Shown: piece after piece, positions 16,276 to 25,361 of the stretch
Numbering within the stretch: position 1 is the first letter of the stretch
Layout: every line of letters starts with the position of its first letter
Assembly: GCA_047600785.1 (NCBI GenBank)
Contig: JASGKH010000002.1
Coordinates: 744,001 to 808,000 of the forward strand
Source of the DNA: Breznakibacter sp047600785
GTDB lineage: Bacteria; Bacteroidota; Bacteroidia; Bacteroidales; Marinilabiliaceae
Direction: 5' to 3'
Length of the DNA: 64,000 bases
Position numbers and translations under genes: made by a program
The notes under the pieces: model-generated
Databases searched by the model: none
Told to the model about the DNA's origin: nothing
What the model saw: the letters and a program-made list of their open reading frames with translations, nothing else

Positions 16276-17466
16276 TTATGCTTTTAGTTTTTCGGCCATG
16301 GCTTTGCCAAGGGCGACACAGGCTTCGTATTTGTCTTTTTTGAGCCCTTGTTTCTCCTCCACGGCATCGTTCACCAGTTCCCATTTGAGCGATTCCCCGA
16401 TTTCAAGTAGCTTTTTCACCGAAGCACCGGCCCATGTGAACGACCCAAATACTCCGTACAGGTGGTTGGATACTCCCATATGGTGAAGTTTCATGGCCAA
16501 AGCTTCCATATTGGGATGGAGTTCGTTGCTGTAGGTCGGGCTGCCCAAGATTAATCCCTTGTATTTAAATATATCGGAAATGATGTATGACGGATGGGTT
16601 TTCGATACATCGTACACCCTGATCTCTTTGATTCCGTTTTCTGCCAGTGAACGTGCCACTGCTTCGGCCATCTCTTCGGTGTTGCCGTACATCGATGCAA
16701 AGGCAACCACCACTCCCCGGGTACCTTCGTAACGGCTCCATTGATCGTAAAGTGCGATCACTTTGGAAATGTGTTGTTTAAAGATAGGGCCATGCGACGG
16801 GGCAATCATTTTAAGGTTCAGACCGCCAAGCTTCTGAAGAGCTTTTTGCACGGGGTTTCCGTACTTCCCGACAATGTTGGAGTAGTAACGGCGCATTTCA
16901 TCAGAATAATAATCAAGGTCGATCTCATCGTCAAAAATACCACCTTCCAATGCCCCAAAGCTGCCGAAAGAATCACTGGAGAAAAGTATTTGAGTGGTCT
17001 CTTCGAAGCACACCATCGATTCGGGCCAGTGCACCATGGGCACGGTATAAAAAGTGAGTTTGTGCTTGCCCAACGATACGCTTTCGCCTTCGGCCACTTC
17101 TTTCATCGAATCTTTCACCCCGTAAAATCCATCGATCATGGGAATGGTTTTTTTATTACCGATGATGACCATTTGCGGATAAAGCTCGCGAAGCAGCTGG
17201 ATGGCCCCCGAATGGTCCGGTTCCATGTGGTTGACCACCAGATAGTCGATGGGATTGTTGCCGATTACCGCACGTACACGTGCCAGCCATTTGTCGATCT
17301 GGCCCGCTTCGACGGTGTCGATCAAAGTGATCTTTTCATCCACAATCAGGTACGAGTTGTAGGATACACCCCGGTGGAGGGGCCACATATTTTCAAAAAG
17401 GGCTGTTCTCCGGTCGTTGACCCCGACAAAATAAATGTTTTCGGCTAAAAGAATTGGTCGATACAT
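16276..17466 (-). CDS. fprA: A-type flavodiiron protein (FprA family)
   Basis: The 396-residue protein has an N-terminal metallo-beta-lactamase-like domain (1-250) and a C-terminal flavodoxin domain (about 255-396). The diiron ligands are visible as H80-M-E82-P-D84-H85 in VVNHMEPDHSG, with further His/Asp in VPMVHWPESMV, LFSSDSFGSFG and IAPSHGPIFK. The flavodoxin FMN loop is VVVAFASMYGNTEEMAEAVA, and the second FMN loop is GLILGSPTYSNELHPNM. Flavodiiron proteins reduce oxygen to water and/or nitric oxide to nitrous oxide in the cytosol of anaerobes and microaerophiles, taking electrons from rubredoxin or similar carriers. No rubredoxin is fused or adjacent. The gene is a single transcription unit with a TATATTTG -7 element at 17508-17515. 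It suggests an anaerobic or oxygen-exposed anaerobic lifestyle. Confidence 0.95.
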   Translation of the reverse strand: MYRPILLAENIYFVGVNDRRTALFENMWPLHRGVSYNSYLIVDEKITLIDTVEAGQIDKWLARVRAVIGNNPIDYLVVNHMEPDHSGAIQLLRELYPQMVIIGNKKTIPMIDGFYGVKDSMKEVAEGESVSLGKHKLTFYTVPMVHWPESMVCFEETTQILFSSDSFGSFGALEGGIFDDEIDLDYYSDEMRRYYSNIVGKYGNPVQKALQKLGGLNLKMIAPSHGPIFKQHISKVIALYDQWSRYEGTRGVVVAFASMYGNTEEMAEAVARSLAENGIKEIRVYDVSKTHPSYIISDIFKYKGLILGSPTYSNELHPNMEALAMKLHHMGVSNHLYGVFGSFTWAGASVKKLLEIGESLKWELVNDAVEEKQGLKKDKYEACVALGKAMAEKLKA

Positions 17467-17507
17467 GGTTTTTAAAGGTTTTGCGATAAATTCGGTAATA
17501 GATTGCG

Positions 17508-17515
17508 CAAATATA
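17508..17515 (-). promoter_or_regulatory. -7 promoter element for fprA
   Basis: The minus strand reads TATATTTG, a perfect TAnnTTTG, 42 bp before the fprA start. No exact TTTG at -33 was found at the proper distance. Confidence 0.55.
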
Positions 17516-17570
17516 TCGATTTTAGGTTACCGTTCATTTTAACAAAAGTGAAAAAGGGAGTTGGACGGCT

Positions 17571-17606
17571 TAAACCTTGAAGGTCTTCAAAACTTTCGAG
17601 GTTTAA
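17571..17606. repeat. Dyad TAAACCTTGAA...TTTCGAGGTTTA
   Basis: An inverted repeat of about 12 bp with one or two mismatches surrounds a short AGGTCTTCAAAAC loop. It belongs to the same AAACCT-CGA-AGGTTT family as 10592-10610 and 61771-61807. It lies between fprA and the terminator of the SPOR gene. Confidence 0.55.
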
Positions 17607-17612
17607 AACAAC

Positions 17613-17640
17613 AAAAGCGCCCCTGTGACGAAGCGCTTTT
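17613..17640 (-). terminator. Terminator of the SPOR lipoprotein gene
   Basis: AAAAGCGC and GCGCTTTT pair around a 12-base loop just downstream of the stop codon at 17656. The stem is A/T-flanked on both sides, so it could work in both directions. Confidence 0.7.
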
Positions 17641-17655
17641 GCGAACTCTGGTCTC

Positions 17656-18156
17656 TTACTTTTTCCTTACCAGCAGCCATACGTCGCTGTATTGGGCGTA
17701 ATTGCTGCGGATCTCGGCAATCCTGTTACGGGCCGGCTGTTCATCGTTGCTCGAAGCGACCGAAATGCGGTACAGTCCGTTTTCATTTTCCAGGATAACG
17801 GGCCGGAACCCCTCGTTGGAAAGCTGTGACCTGAAATTTTTAGCATTGTCCAGAATCTTAAACGATCCTAGTATGACGTAATAGTTATAAACCGCTTGAT
17901 CAATGTTGTCCACCACTCTCACTTTTTCTTCCCTTACCACCACCTCGCGGGCCGGTGCTGCTGTTTTTACGGTAGACGCGGAAGATGTGCCTGTTGAATT
18001 GGTCGCGGCGGCCGGTTTTGGTTTTGGCGTGGTTTCTTCTTTCACGTAGGGCGACTTGCTATCGCTGAAACTGGAAGAGCCCTTGCGCGACAACGACGCA
18101 CACGATGCCAGCACCAGTGTTGCCAATGCGGACACAACGATGATCCTTGTTTTCAT
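17656..18156 (-). CDS. SPOR-domain lipoprotein
   Basis: A longer frame goes up to 18456, but it crosses the rpoD terminator. The ATG at 18154-18156 (MKTRIIVVSALATLVLASCA) gives a clean lipoprotein signal with lipobox LASC, so I take 166 residues. After the Cys comes a low-complexity Ser/Thr/Pro/Lys linker (25-75, PYVKEETTPKPKPAAATNST). A C-terminal SPOR domain follows at about 88-166: AVYNYYVILGSFKILDNAKN, FRSQLSNEGFRPVILENENG, LYRISVASSNDEQPARNRI. SPOR domains bind glycan strands lacking stem peptides at division septa. The protein is probably an outer-membrane lipoprotein that follows septal peptidoglycan. It is separated from rpoD (same strand) by a strong terminator at 18272-18315, so it has its own promoter. 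Confidence 0.9.
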   Translation of the reverse strand: MKTRIIVVSALATLVLASCASLSRKGSSSFSDSKSPYVKEETTPKPKPAAATNSTGTSSASTVKTAAPAREVVVREEKVRVVDNIDQAVYNYYVILGSFKILDNAKNFRSQLSNEGFRPVILENENGLYRISVASSNDEQPARNRIAEIRSNYAQYSDVWLLVRKK

Positions 18157-18271
18157 GGTAGTGGGGTTATTTGTTTTATTATTTCGTGAATACATCGATT
18201 CCATTTGCAAAAATAACTTTTTTCGCGATGACCTGATTGCGACGCGTAAAAATAGCGGGTTTAAGAGCGGG

Positions 18272-18315
18272 ATACCAATAAAAAAGCCGGTTAAGACCGG
18301 CTTTTTTATTGGTAT
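18272..18315 (-). terminator. Terminator of rpoD
   Basis: A 19-bp near-perfect inverted repeat (ATACCAATAAAAAAGCCGG and its complement) surrounds TTAAGA three bases beyond the rpoD stop. A-runs and T-runs lie on both arms, so it can stop transcription from either side. Confidence 0.9.
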
Positions 18316-18317
18316 TA

Positions 18318-19178
18318 TCATCCCAAATAACTTTTGAGTAGTTTGCTTCGCGATGTGTGTCTTAACCGCCGGATCGCTTTTTCCTTGATCTGACGGACAC
18401 GTTCCCGCGTTAACCCAAAACGCTCGCCGATCTCTTCGAGTGTCATCTCCTGGCAACCAATGCCAAAAAACAACCTGATGATGTCGCTTTCACGTTCTGT
18501 CAATGTGGCCAGTGCCCTTTCGATTTCTTTTGCCAGGGATTCGTTGATCAGTGAACGGTCGGCGTTGGGCGAATCGCTGTTTACCAATACATCCAGCAAA
18601 CTGTTGTCTTCGCCTTCCACAAAAGGTGCATCCACCGAGATGTGGCGCCCGGAAACCCTTAACGTATCGGCGACCTTATCGGCCGGCAATTCCAATTGTT
18701 CGGCCAGTTCTTCGGGCGAAGGTTTACGCTCGTTCTCTTGTTCGAATTTGGAGTAGGCTTTGTTGATCTTATTGAGCGATCCAACCTGGTTCAACGGCAA
18801 ACGCACGATGCGCGACTGTTCGGCCAATGCCTGCAGGATTGACTGACGAATCCACCACACCGCATAGGAAATGAACTTAAAGCCGCGTGTTTCATCAAAC
18901 TTTTCGGCGGCTTTGATCAATCCCAGGTTGCCTTCGTTGATCAAGTCGGGCAGGCTCAACCCTTGGTTCTGGTACTGCTTGGCAACCGAGACCACAAAAC
19001 GTAAGTTGGCACGAGTCAACTTTTCAAGGGCGGTTTGATCGCCTTTTTTGATTCGTTGAGCTAGATCAACTTCTTCTTCTACAGAGATAAGTTCTTCACG
19101 TCCAATTTCCTGAAGGTATTTATCGAGAGAAGCGCTTTCGCGGTTGGTGATTGATTTTGTTATCTTTAATTGCCTCAT
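18318..19178 (-). CDS. rpoD: RNA polymerase primary sigma factor RpoD (short Bacteroidetes type)
   Basis: The 286-residue protein has region 1.2 (ASLDKYLQEIGREELISVEE, 16-35), region 2 (LTRANLRFVVSVAKQYQNQG and GLIKAAEKFDETRGFKFISY with AVWWIRQSILQALAEQSRIV, about 55-125), region 3 (NKINKAYSKFEQENERKPSP) and region 4 with the helix-turn-helix (MTLEEIGERFGLTRERVRQI near 245-265). It lacks the long region 1.1, as is usual for the primary sigma of Bacteroidetes (SigA-type), which reads TTTG/TAnnTTTG promoters. It directs RNA polymerase to housekeeping promoters. A candidate -7 element (TAATTTCG on the minus strand near 19204-19211) lies about 30 bp upstream. It is transcribed alone and closed by a strong hairpin. 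Confidence 0.97.
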   Translation of the reverse strand: MRQLKITKSITNRESASLDKYLQEIGREELISVEEEVDLAQRIKKGDQTALEKLTRANLRFVVSVAKQYQNQGLSLPDLINEGNLGLIKAAEKFDETRGFKFISYAVWWIRQSILQALAEQSRIVRLPLNQVGSLNKINKAYSKFEQENERKPSPEELAEQLELPADKVADTLRVSGRHISVDAPFVEGEDNSLLDVLVNSDSPNADRSLINESLAKEIERALATLTERESDIIRLFFGIGCQEMTLEEIGERFGLTRERVRQIKEKAIRRLRHTSRSKLLKSYLG

Positions 19179-19359
19179 AAACCTTTATGCAAAATATGGC
19201 GCGAAATTACTAAATTCCAAACAAGCGTGCAACCCTTAGGGCAATTTAATCTTAACGACGCGCAAAAGGGGGTGAGAGGTATAGATCCATTTTGGTTGGT
19301 TGCTAAAAATGAATCATCTACATGTGTATATGCAAAACAAACAAATGGCCCATCTGTTC

Positions 19360-19397
19360 AAAAAAGGCACCGTCCTTGCCGAACGATGCCTTTTTTG
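19360..19397 (-). terminator. Terminator of the HtrA protease gene
   Basis: AAAAAAGGCACCGTCCTTGC and its imperfect complement GCCGAACGATGCCTTTTTT form a stem with flanking A and T runs, 15 bp beyond the protease stop codon. It also separates it from the rpoD promoter. Confidence 0.85.
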
Positions 19398-19411
19398 TCC
19401 GGTAAATAATG

Positions 19412-20866
19412 CTATTCGTTCAGATTTATCGCATAATATTCAATCCTTCCGTTGGGGTATAAGCCTTGAAGGAACAATCCCTCATCGGCCGATGCCACAA
19501 CCCTTCTGAATTCCTCAACCGAGGTGACCGACATCCGGTTGGCTTTGGTAATGATGTAACCATCGCGGATCCCGCTTTGGGCCAGCTTGCCTTTTTGCAC
19601 CGATACAATCTGGACGCCTCCGCGTAGCTGGAACTTTGCTTTGTCCTCATTGCCCAGTTCTTTCAACCTGGCACCAAGTACCGAATTGATCTCTTCGGGG
19701 CTGATAAGTGCGGTGGAGCCGTCACTGTTACGTAATACCACGGTAAATTGTTTCTGTTTGCCGTCTCTTTTTACGGTTACCTTGACCTTGTCCCCGGGAC
19801 GGTGCCGGCTGATCTTTTCCTGCAATTCCGGAACGCTGTTCACTTTTTCGTCGTCGATGTTCAATATAATGTCGTTGGCAAGGATGCCGGCCTCTTTGGC
19901 GCCGCTGTTGGGACCTACCGCGGCCACGTACACCCCTTCTATTTTGTCGATTTTTTTCTCTTCGGCCAACGCCTTGTCTATATCACGGATGTTAATGCCC
20001 AGCAAGGCACGCTGAACAACCCCGTATTCTTTGAGGTCGCTGATCACTTTACTGACAATGCTGACGGGCACTGCAAACGAGTAACCGGAATATGAACCGG
20101 TCTGGCTGGCAATGGCCGTGTTGATGCCGACCAGTTCACCTGCGATATTCACCAACGCACCGCCACTGTTGCCGGGGTTTACGGCGGCGTCGGTCTGGAT
20201 GAACGATTCAATGCCCATTTTTCCTTGCCCTCCCAGGATGCTGATGCTGCGTGATTTGGCACTGACAATGCCTGCCGTCACGGTCGATGTCAGGTTGAAC
20301 GGGTTGCCTACGGCCAATACCCATTCGCCTACCTTTAGGGCGTCGGAGTTGCCGTAAGAAATGGACGGCAGGTCTTTTTCATCCACTTTCAGTAAAGCAA
20401 TGTCTGTGGTTGGATCGGCACCGATCAGCTTAGCTTTAAACGAACGACGGTCGTTTAACGTCACCTCGATCTCGTCGGCATTGTCAACCACGTGGTTGTT
20501 GGTAATGATGTAGCCGTCGGATGAAATGACCACGCCCGAACCAAACCCCATTTGCTGCCGGGGTTGCATGTCATATCCCCTGGGGCCGAAGAAGAAATCA
20601 TATAACGGATTGTCGGTGGTTGTATATCCCTTTTGTGTCGAAGTCACTTTTACGTGCACCACAGCGTGTATTGTCTTTTCGGCCGCCACGGTCAGATCCG
20701 GGTAACCACCCGGCCCTTGCATGGAAGTAAAGTGGGCAACCGGCTGTTGTTCGGCCACGGTAACCACTTTGGTCTGCGGACCGACAATGCGCGAATAGGT
20801 AAAAACGCCAACAATTGCGCCCAATAAAGCGATTGCAAATGTGAAAACAAGTTTTTTGCTATTCAT
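19412..20866 (-). CDS. degP: Periplasmic Do-like serine protease/chaperone (HtrA family)
   Basis: The 484-residue protein has an N-terminal membrane anchor or signal (KLVFTFAIALLGAIVGVFTY, 5-24). The trypsin-like domain (about 60-270) holds the triad: His125 in TNNHVVDNA, Asp155 in DPTTDIALLK, Ser234 in PGNSGGALVN. Two PDZ domains follow (about 280-375 and 400-475), seen in LLGINIRDID and GVYVAAVGPNSGAKEAGILA, and GVQIVSVQKGKLAQSGIRDG. HtrA/Do proteases degrade or refold damaged envelope proteins in the periplasm. DegP, DegQ and DegS cannot be told apart by sequence alone; two PDZ domains exclude DegS. The gene is divergent from dapF with 237 bp between them and has its own terminator. Confidence 0.95.
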   Translation of the reverse strand: MNSKKLVFTFAIALLGAIVGVFTYSRIVGPQTKVVTVAEQQPVAHFTSMQGPGGYPDLTVAAEKTIHAVVHVKVTSTQKGYTTTDNPLYDFFFGPRGYDMQPRQQMGFGSGVVISSDGYIITNNHVVDNADEIEVTLNDRRSFKAKLIGADPTTDIALLKVDEKDLPSISYGNSDALKVGEWVLAVGNPFNLTSTVTAGIVSAKSRSISILGGQGKMGIESFIQTDAAVNPGNSGGALVNIAGELVGINTAIASQTGSYSGYSFAVPVSIVSKVISDLKEYGVVQRALLGINIRDIDKALAEEKKIDKIEGVYVAAVGPNSGAKEAGILANDIILNIDDEKVNSVPELQEKISRHRPGDKVKVTVKRDGKQKQFTVVLRNSDGSTALISPEEINSVLGARLKELGNEDKAKFQLRGGVQIVSVQKGKLAQSGIRDGYIITKANRMSVTSVEEFRRVVASADEGLFLQGLYPNGRIEYYAINLNE

Positions 20867-21030
20867 GGTAATTCTGTTTTTAATGTGTTCAAATTAACGG
20901 TCATCACATAGCAAATCTTATACCCATTGCAAACCAATCGACCCTGCTTAACTTTTTTTAAATATGTTATGATCATTTTTTTACGGCCACAGTTGTGGAC
21001 GGTGACTGCAACAACGATTGCATTATTGAG

Positions 21031-21038
21031 TATCTTTG
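21031..21038 (+). promoter_or_regulatory. -7 promoter element for dapF
   Basis: TATCTTTG is a perfect TAnnTTTG match, 66 bp upstream of the dapF start. I could not identify a convincing -33 TTTG. Confidence 0.5.
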
Positions 21039-21103
21039 TCGTTGAATGCCGGGAGAAAACATTTTGTGGAGGAAAATGCTTCGGGCAATGAAACCAACCC
21101 GTT

Positions 21104-21898
21104 ATGAAACTAAAATTCCATAAATATCAGGGAGCCGGGAATGATTTCGTCATTGTGGATAATCGTGACGGACATTTTGACGGTGACAATGAACAACTTG
21201 TCCGTTTTTTGTGCGATCGGCGTTTTGGGGTCGGGGCCGACGGGCTGATGCTGCTCCAGAACGATCCGCAAACCGAGTTTCTGATGCGTTACTACAACAG
21301 CGATGGGGGGGAAGCTTCTATGTGCGGGAACGGGGGGCGGTGCATTGCCGCGTTTGCGGTACACCAGAAACTGGTGAAAGATCCGTCGTCTTTTGTGTTT
21401 AACGCCGTAGATGGTTTGCATGAGGCATCGTACGGCCATGGCGGCATTGTGAGCTTAAAAATGCAGGATGTCACGCACGTTGCCAGATATGGGGATGCGT
21501 TTTTTTTAAATACCGGTTCTCCCCATCATGTGGTGCTGGTTGCCGATACCGGAGAGCAAGATGTGGCAGGGGTAGGGAGATCCATCCGTTACAGTCCGCA
21601 ATATGCACCGGAGGGTACCAACGTGAATTTCGTTTCCATTGATTCCATGGACCATATTACCGTCCGGACATATGAACGCGGCGTGGAGGATGAAACGCTG
21701 GCTTGCGGTACTGGTGTGGTCGCGTCGGCCATCTGTGCGTCGTTGGTCAACGGTTCATTGCAGTTCTGGGTAAATGTAAAAGGAGGCAGTTTGAAAGTTC
21801 GGTTTGACCGCCGTGGCGATCAGGAATTCCGCAACGTATATCTGGTAGGGCCTGCGCAATTTGTTTTTAGCGGCGCAATTGATGTGACTAATCATTGA
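21104..21898 (+). CDS. dapF: Diaminopimelate epimerase
   Basis: The 264-residue enzyme has the twofold pseudo-symmetry of DapF and both catalytic cysteines: Cys74 in MCGNGGRC and Cys201 in LACGTGVV. Other family segments are KYQGAGNDFVIVDNRDG (8-24), RRFGVGADGLMLL (39-51) and YERGVEDETLACGTG. It converts LL-diaminopimelate to the meso form in the cytosol, which supplies peptidoglycan cross-linking and lysine. The length is normal. The gene has a -7 element at 21031, and the CBS/CorC gene starts 13 bp after its stop, so the two are very likely one operon. The role of the partner in lysine or wall synthesis is not known. Confidence 0.97.
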   Translation: MKLKFHKYQGAGNDFVIVDNRDGHFDGDNEQLVRFLCDRRFGVGADGLMLLQNDPQTEFLMRYYNSDGGEASMCGNGGRCIAAFAVHQKLVKDPSSFVFNAVDGLHEASYGHGGIVSLKMQDVTHVARYGDAFFLNTGSPHHVVLVADTGEQDVAGVGRSIRYSPQYAPEGTNVNFVSIDSMDHITVRTYERGVEDETLACGTGVVASAICASLVNGSLQFWVNVKGGSLKVRFDRRGDQEFRNVYLVGPAQFVFSGAIDVTNH

Positions 21899-21911
21899 AC
21901 ATCTCAATCTC

Positions 21912-23186
21912 ATGGAGCTAATTATTTTAGGAGCACTGATCTTGTTAAACGGTTTTTTTGCGCTGTCGGAAATCGCACTGGTATCAAGTAAAAGGTCGCG
22001 CCTTGAAAACCACAAGATAAAAGGGAGTAAGGGGGCGCGAATAGCATTGAGGTTGCTGGACGATTCCGAAAGTTTCCTGTCAGCCATCCAGGTGGGCATC
22101 ACCTTGATCGGTATTGTGACGGGGTTATACGGGGGAATGGCCATTGCCGATGATTTTGCCCCTTTTTTCAGGGAATTTGAACTCACTAAGCCTTATGCCC
22201 AGCAGATAGCCCTTTCTCTTACCGTGTTGATCATCACTTATGTGTCGATTGTCATCGGGGAGCTGGTACCCAAAACCGTGGCATTGACCAATCCCGACAA
22301 GATTGCGGTATTTGTGGCGCCGGCGATCTATTACTTCAGCTTAACGTTTTACCCGTTTGTAAAGTTGTTGTCCATATCCACCAATTTTATTAACCGGTTG
22401 ATCGGGATAAAAAAACAGGCGGAACATCTCACCGAAGCCGAATTGCGCCAAATAATAAAACTGGCTTCGGCCGAAGGGGTGATCGAGAAGGAGCAAAACC
22501 TGATCCACGAAAAAATCTTTTATTTTTCGGACAAAAAGGCGAAACATTTAATGACGCACCGTACCGATGTGGAATGGATCGATCTGGAAGAACCCGCCGG
22601 TGACATCGAAAAACAGCTGCATGAGGTCCAGCACAGCAAGGTGGTTTGTTGCAGGGGCGATCTGGATGAGTTCCAGGGTGTGATTTTTTTAAAGGATTAT
22701 TACAGGGCCAAGGCTTTTAACAAAGATCTTGATTTTCAAAAGTTGATGGTCCAGCCGATCATTATTCCCGAAAATGCCGATGCGCAGAAGGTATTGGACC
22801 TGCTCCGCCAGAAAAAAGGACAGATTTGCATTGTGGTGAACGAATATGGTGGTTTTGAGGGGATTATTACGCTTCACGATATTTTAGAGAATATTATTGG
22901 CGAACTGCCTGATGAAGATGAGATCAATGAGCCCGATGTGTTTGTGCGTGATGACGAATCGATGTTGGTGAGCGGAGATGCTCCGATCGAGACCCTGGTA
23001 GAGATCGTGGACGGATTTACCATTGATTTTGGTGAGATCGATTATTCGACGGTGGCCGGTTTTGTGTTCAACCAATTGGGCAAAATCCCGCGGATTGGCG
23101 ATCGGTTTGTTTATCTGGGCTATCGTTTTGAGGTGGTGGACGTGGACGGGAACCGGATTGATAAATTGCTGATCAGTAAATTATAA
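21912..23186 (+). CDS. CNNM/CBS-pair (hemolysin C / CorC-like) membrane protein
   Basis: The 424-residue protein has three parts. An N-terminal DUF21/CNNM membrane domain (1-190) begins MELIILGALILLNGFFALSE, followed by SSKRSRLENHKIKG and later YVSIVIGELVPKTVALTNPD, a hallmark of the CNNM family. A CBS pair follows (about 205-335: MTHRTDVEWIDLEEPAGDIE, IVVNEYGGFEGIITLHDILE). The C-terminal CorC/HlyC domain (about 345-424) has FTIDFGEIDYSTVAGFVFNQ and RFEVVDVDGNRI. Members are inner-membrane proteins linked to magnesium or cobalt efflux; other roles, including a hemolysin label, are unproven. It is 13 bp downstream of dapF on the same strand and ends before a shared terminator at 23289. Confidence 0.93.
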   Translation: MELIILGALILLNGFFALSEIALVSSKRSRLENHKIKGSKGARIALRLLDDSESFLSAIQVGITLIGIVTGLYGGMAIADDFAPFFREFELTKPYAQQIALSLTVLIITYVSIVIGELVPKTVALTNPDKIAVFVAPAIYYFSLTFYPFVKLLSISTNFINRLIGIKKQAEHLTEAELRQIIKLASAEGVIEKEQNLIHEKIFYFSDKKAKHLMTHRTDVEWIDLEEPAGDIEKQLHEVQHSKVVCCRGDLDEFQGVIFLKDYYRAKAFNKDLDFQKLMVQPIIIPENADAQKVLDLLRQKKGQICIVVNEYGGFEGIITLHDILENIIGELPDEDEINEPDVFVRDDESMLVSGDAPIETLVEIVDGFTIDFGEIDYSTVAGFVFNQLGKIPRIGDRFVYLGYRFEVVDVDGNRIDKLLISKL

Positions 23187-23288
23187 AGGAATATGAACTC
23201 TCTTGCATAAAGGAAATGTAAGTGAGAGACAGGGGGCTGTGTTATCATGGAAAGCTTGCCATGAAATTCCTGCTAAAGACAGAAAAGA

Positions 23289-23321
23289 AAAAATCCCGCT
23301 CTTACAAGGGCGGGATTTTTT
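23289..23321. terminator. Bidirectional terminator between the CorC-like gene and gyrB
   Basis: AAAAAATCCCGC and GCGGGATTTTTT flank TCTTACAAGG. Both converging genes (ending at 23186 and 23340) can use it. Confidence 0.9.
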
Positions 23322-23339
23322 ATGCCGTTTACATGCGTG

Positions 23340-25304
23340 TTACGCATCAATTTTTGCATAGGTCGCATTCTGTTCGATAAATTCGCGGCGTGGGGGCACA
23401 TCGTCGCCCATTAACATTGAAAACACACGATCGGCTTCGGCAGCACTGTCGATGGTGACCTGACGTAACGTGCGTTTTTCAGGGTTCATGGTGGTGGTCC
23501 ACAACTGTTCTGCGTTCATCTCGCCCAAACCTTTATAACGTTGCACGTGCACGGAGTCTTCTTTGCCCCCGCCGTATGTTTCTACAAAATCGCGACGTTG
23601 CTGGTCGTTCCAGCAGTATTGTTCCACTTTGCCTTTTTTGCACAAGTACAAAGGCGGAGTCGCAATGTACAGGTGACCGGAGCTGATCAGGTCCTTCATG
23701 TAGCGGAAGAGGAAGGTCATGATCAGGGTGGTGATGTGGCTACCGTCCACGTCGGCATCGGTCATGATGACGATTTTATGGTAACGAAGTTTTTCAAGGT
23801 TCAACGCTTTGCTGTCCTCTTCGGTTCCCAGGGTAACGCCCAGGGCCGTAAAGATGTTCTTGATCTCATCGCTGTCGAATACCTTGTGTTGTAAGGCCTT
23901 TTCTACGTTAAGGATTTTGCCGCGCAACGGCAGGATGGCCTGAAAGCGGCGGTCGCGCCCTTGTTTGGCTGTTCCGCCAGCCGAATCCCCTTCGACGAGG
24001 AATATTTCGCATTGCTGTGGGTCGCGTTCTGAACAGTCGGCCAGCTTACCGGGCAACCCGCCGCCGGTGAGTACGCTTTTACGCTGTACCAGTTCGCGCG
24101 CTTTACGGGCGGCATGGCGTGCGGTGGCGGCCAATATCACTTTGTTTACAATGGCACGTGCGTCCTTTGGGTTTTCTTCCAGATAGTTGTTCAGTGCCAG
24201 GCTTACTGCCTGATCGACAGCCAGGCTCACGTCGGAGTTGCCCAGCTTGGTTTTGGTCTGTCCTTCAAACTGAGGCTCGGCCACCTTTACAGAAATGACG
24301 GCGGTAAGACCTTCACGGAAATCGTCGCCGTTAATGTCGAATTTCAATTTATCCAACATGCCCGACTTTTCGGCCCATGTTTTCAGTGTACGTGTCAATC
24401 CACGGCGGAAGCCCGTTAAGTGTGTGCCCCCCTCGATGGTGTTGATGTTGTTGACGTACGAATGGACGTTTTCGTTGAAAGAGGTGTTATATTGGATGGC
24501 CAGATCAACCGGGATCCCCGTTTTCTCGGTGGAGATGAAAATGGGCTTTTCGATAAGTTTTTCGCGTGATTCGTCAATAAATTCCACAAACTCTTCCAGC
24601 CCGCGCATGGAGTAAAAACGCTCTGACTTAAAGTTGCCGTTTTCATCAGTTTCACGTTCGTCGGTCAGGGTAATGTCGATTCCCCGGTTCAAAAATGCCA
24701 GTTCCCGCATCCGGTTGGCTAGGATGTGGTATTTGTATTGTGTGATGGCAAAGATGGAATCGTCGGGCTTGAAGGTCACGATGGTCCCGGTTTTATCGGT
24801 GGTGCCAATTACCTTTACATCGTACAATGGCTTTCCGATGCTGAACTCCTGCACGTGGATCTTTCCTTCGCGGTGGATTTCCGCCCTTAATAATGTCGAT
24901 AATGCGTTAACGCACGATACGCCGACCCCGTGCAAGCCGCCCGATACTTTATACGAATCCTTGTCGAATTTACCGCCTGCGTGCAAAACGGTCATGACGA
25001 CTTCAAGGGCCGATCTCCCTTCTTTTTCGTGCATGTCGACCGGAATCCCGCGACCGTCATCTGTTACGGTGATGGAATCGTCGGCATGGATGGTGACCCC
25101 GATGTGGTTGCAATATCCGGCCAATGCTTCGTCAATGGAGTTGTCCACCACCTCGTAAACCAAGTGGTGTAAACCTTTTTCTCCGATATCGCCGATATAC
25201 ATGGCAGGACGTTTCCTTACCGCTTCAAGGCCTTCAAGCACGGTAATACTGCTGGCCGAATATTGTTTGGTTTGAGTGGAGTTGTCGTTTGTAATTTCGC
25301 TCAT
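23340..25304 (-). CDS. gyrB: DNA gyrase subunit B
   Basis: The 654-residue protein has the GHKL ATPase domain (VYEVVDNSIDEALAGYCNHI, TVTDDGRGIPVDMHEKEGRS, SGGLHGVGVSCVNAL), the transducer domain, and the TOPRIM domain with EGDSAGGTAKQGRDR and DADVDGSHI. The C-terminus carries the usual QRYKGLGEMNAEQLWTTTMN and ends REFIEQNATYAKIDA, a typical GyrB ending. The length matches Bacteroidetes GyrB (about 650). With GyrA it introduces negative supercoils using ATP. It is the only gene between the terminator at 23289 and the tandem-dyad region at 25672. A TATATTTG -7 element lies at 25354-25361, 50 bp before the start codon. No other replication genes (dnaA, dnaN, recF) are adjacent. Confidence 0.98.
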   Translation of the reverse strand: MSEITNDNSTQTKQYSASSITVLEGLEAVRKRPAMYIGDIGEKGLHHLVYEVVDNSIDEALAGYCNHIGVTIHADDSITVTDDGRGIPVDMHEKEGRSALEVVMTVLHAGGKFDKDSYKVSGGLHGVGVSCVNALSTLLRAEIHREGKIHVQEFSIGKPLYDVKVIGTTDKTGTIVTFKPDDSIFAITQYKYHILANRMRELAFLNRGIDITLTDERETDENGNFKSERFYSMRGLEEFVEFIDESREKLIEKPIFISTEKTGIPVDLAIQYNTSFNENVHSYVNNINTIEGGTHLTGFRRGLTRTLKTWAEKSGMLDKLKFDINGDDFREGLTAVISVKVAEPQFEGQTKTKLGNSDVSLAVDQAVSLALNNYLEENPKDARAIVNKVILAATARHAARKARELVQRKSVLTGGGLPGKLADCSERDPQQCEIFLVEGDSAGGTAKQGRDRRFQAILPLRGKILNVEKALQHKVFDSDEIKNIFTALGVTLGTEEDSKALNLEKLRYHKIVIMTDADVDGSHITTLIMTFLFRYMKDLISSGHLYIATPPLYLCKKGKVEQYCWNDQQRRDFVETYGGGKEDSVHVQRYKGLGEMNAEQLWTTTMNPEKRTLRQVTIDSAAEADRVFSMLMGDDVPPRREFIEQNATYAKIDA

Positions 25305-25353
25305 GGTTAAATAATTAATGCACAGTGACGGGATACGTCCCGGAAATGACCTA

Positions 25354-25361
25354 CAAATATA
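25354..25361 (-). promoter_or_regulatory. -7 promoter element for gyrB
   Basis: The minus strand reads TATATTTG, a perfect TAnnTTTG, 50 bp before the gyrB ATG. Confidence 0.6.

Noticed and set aside
17656..18456. Longer 266-residue frame for the SPOR lipoprotein
   Set aside because: The extra N-terminus crosses the rpoD terminator; the signal peptide with lipobox begins at 18156.
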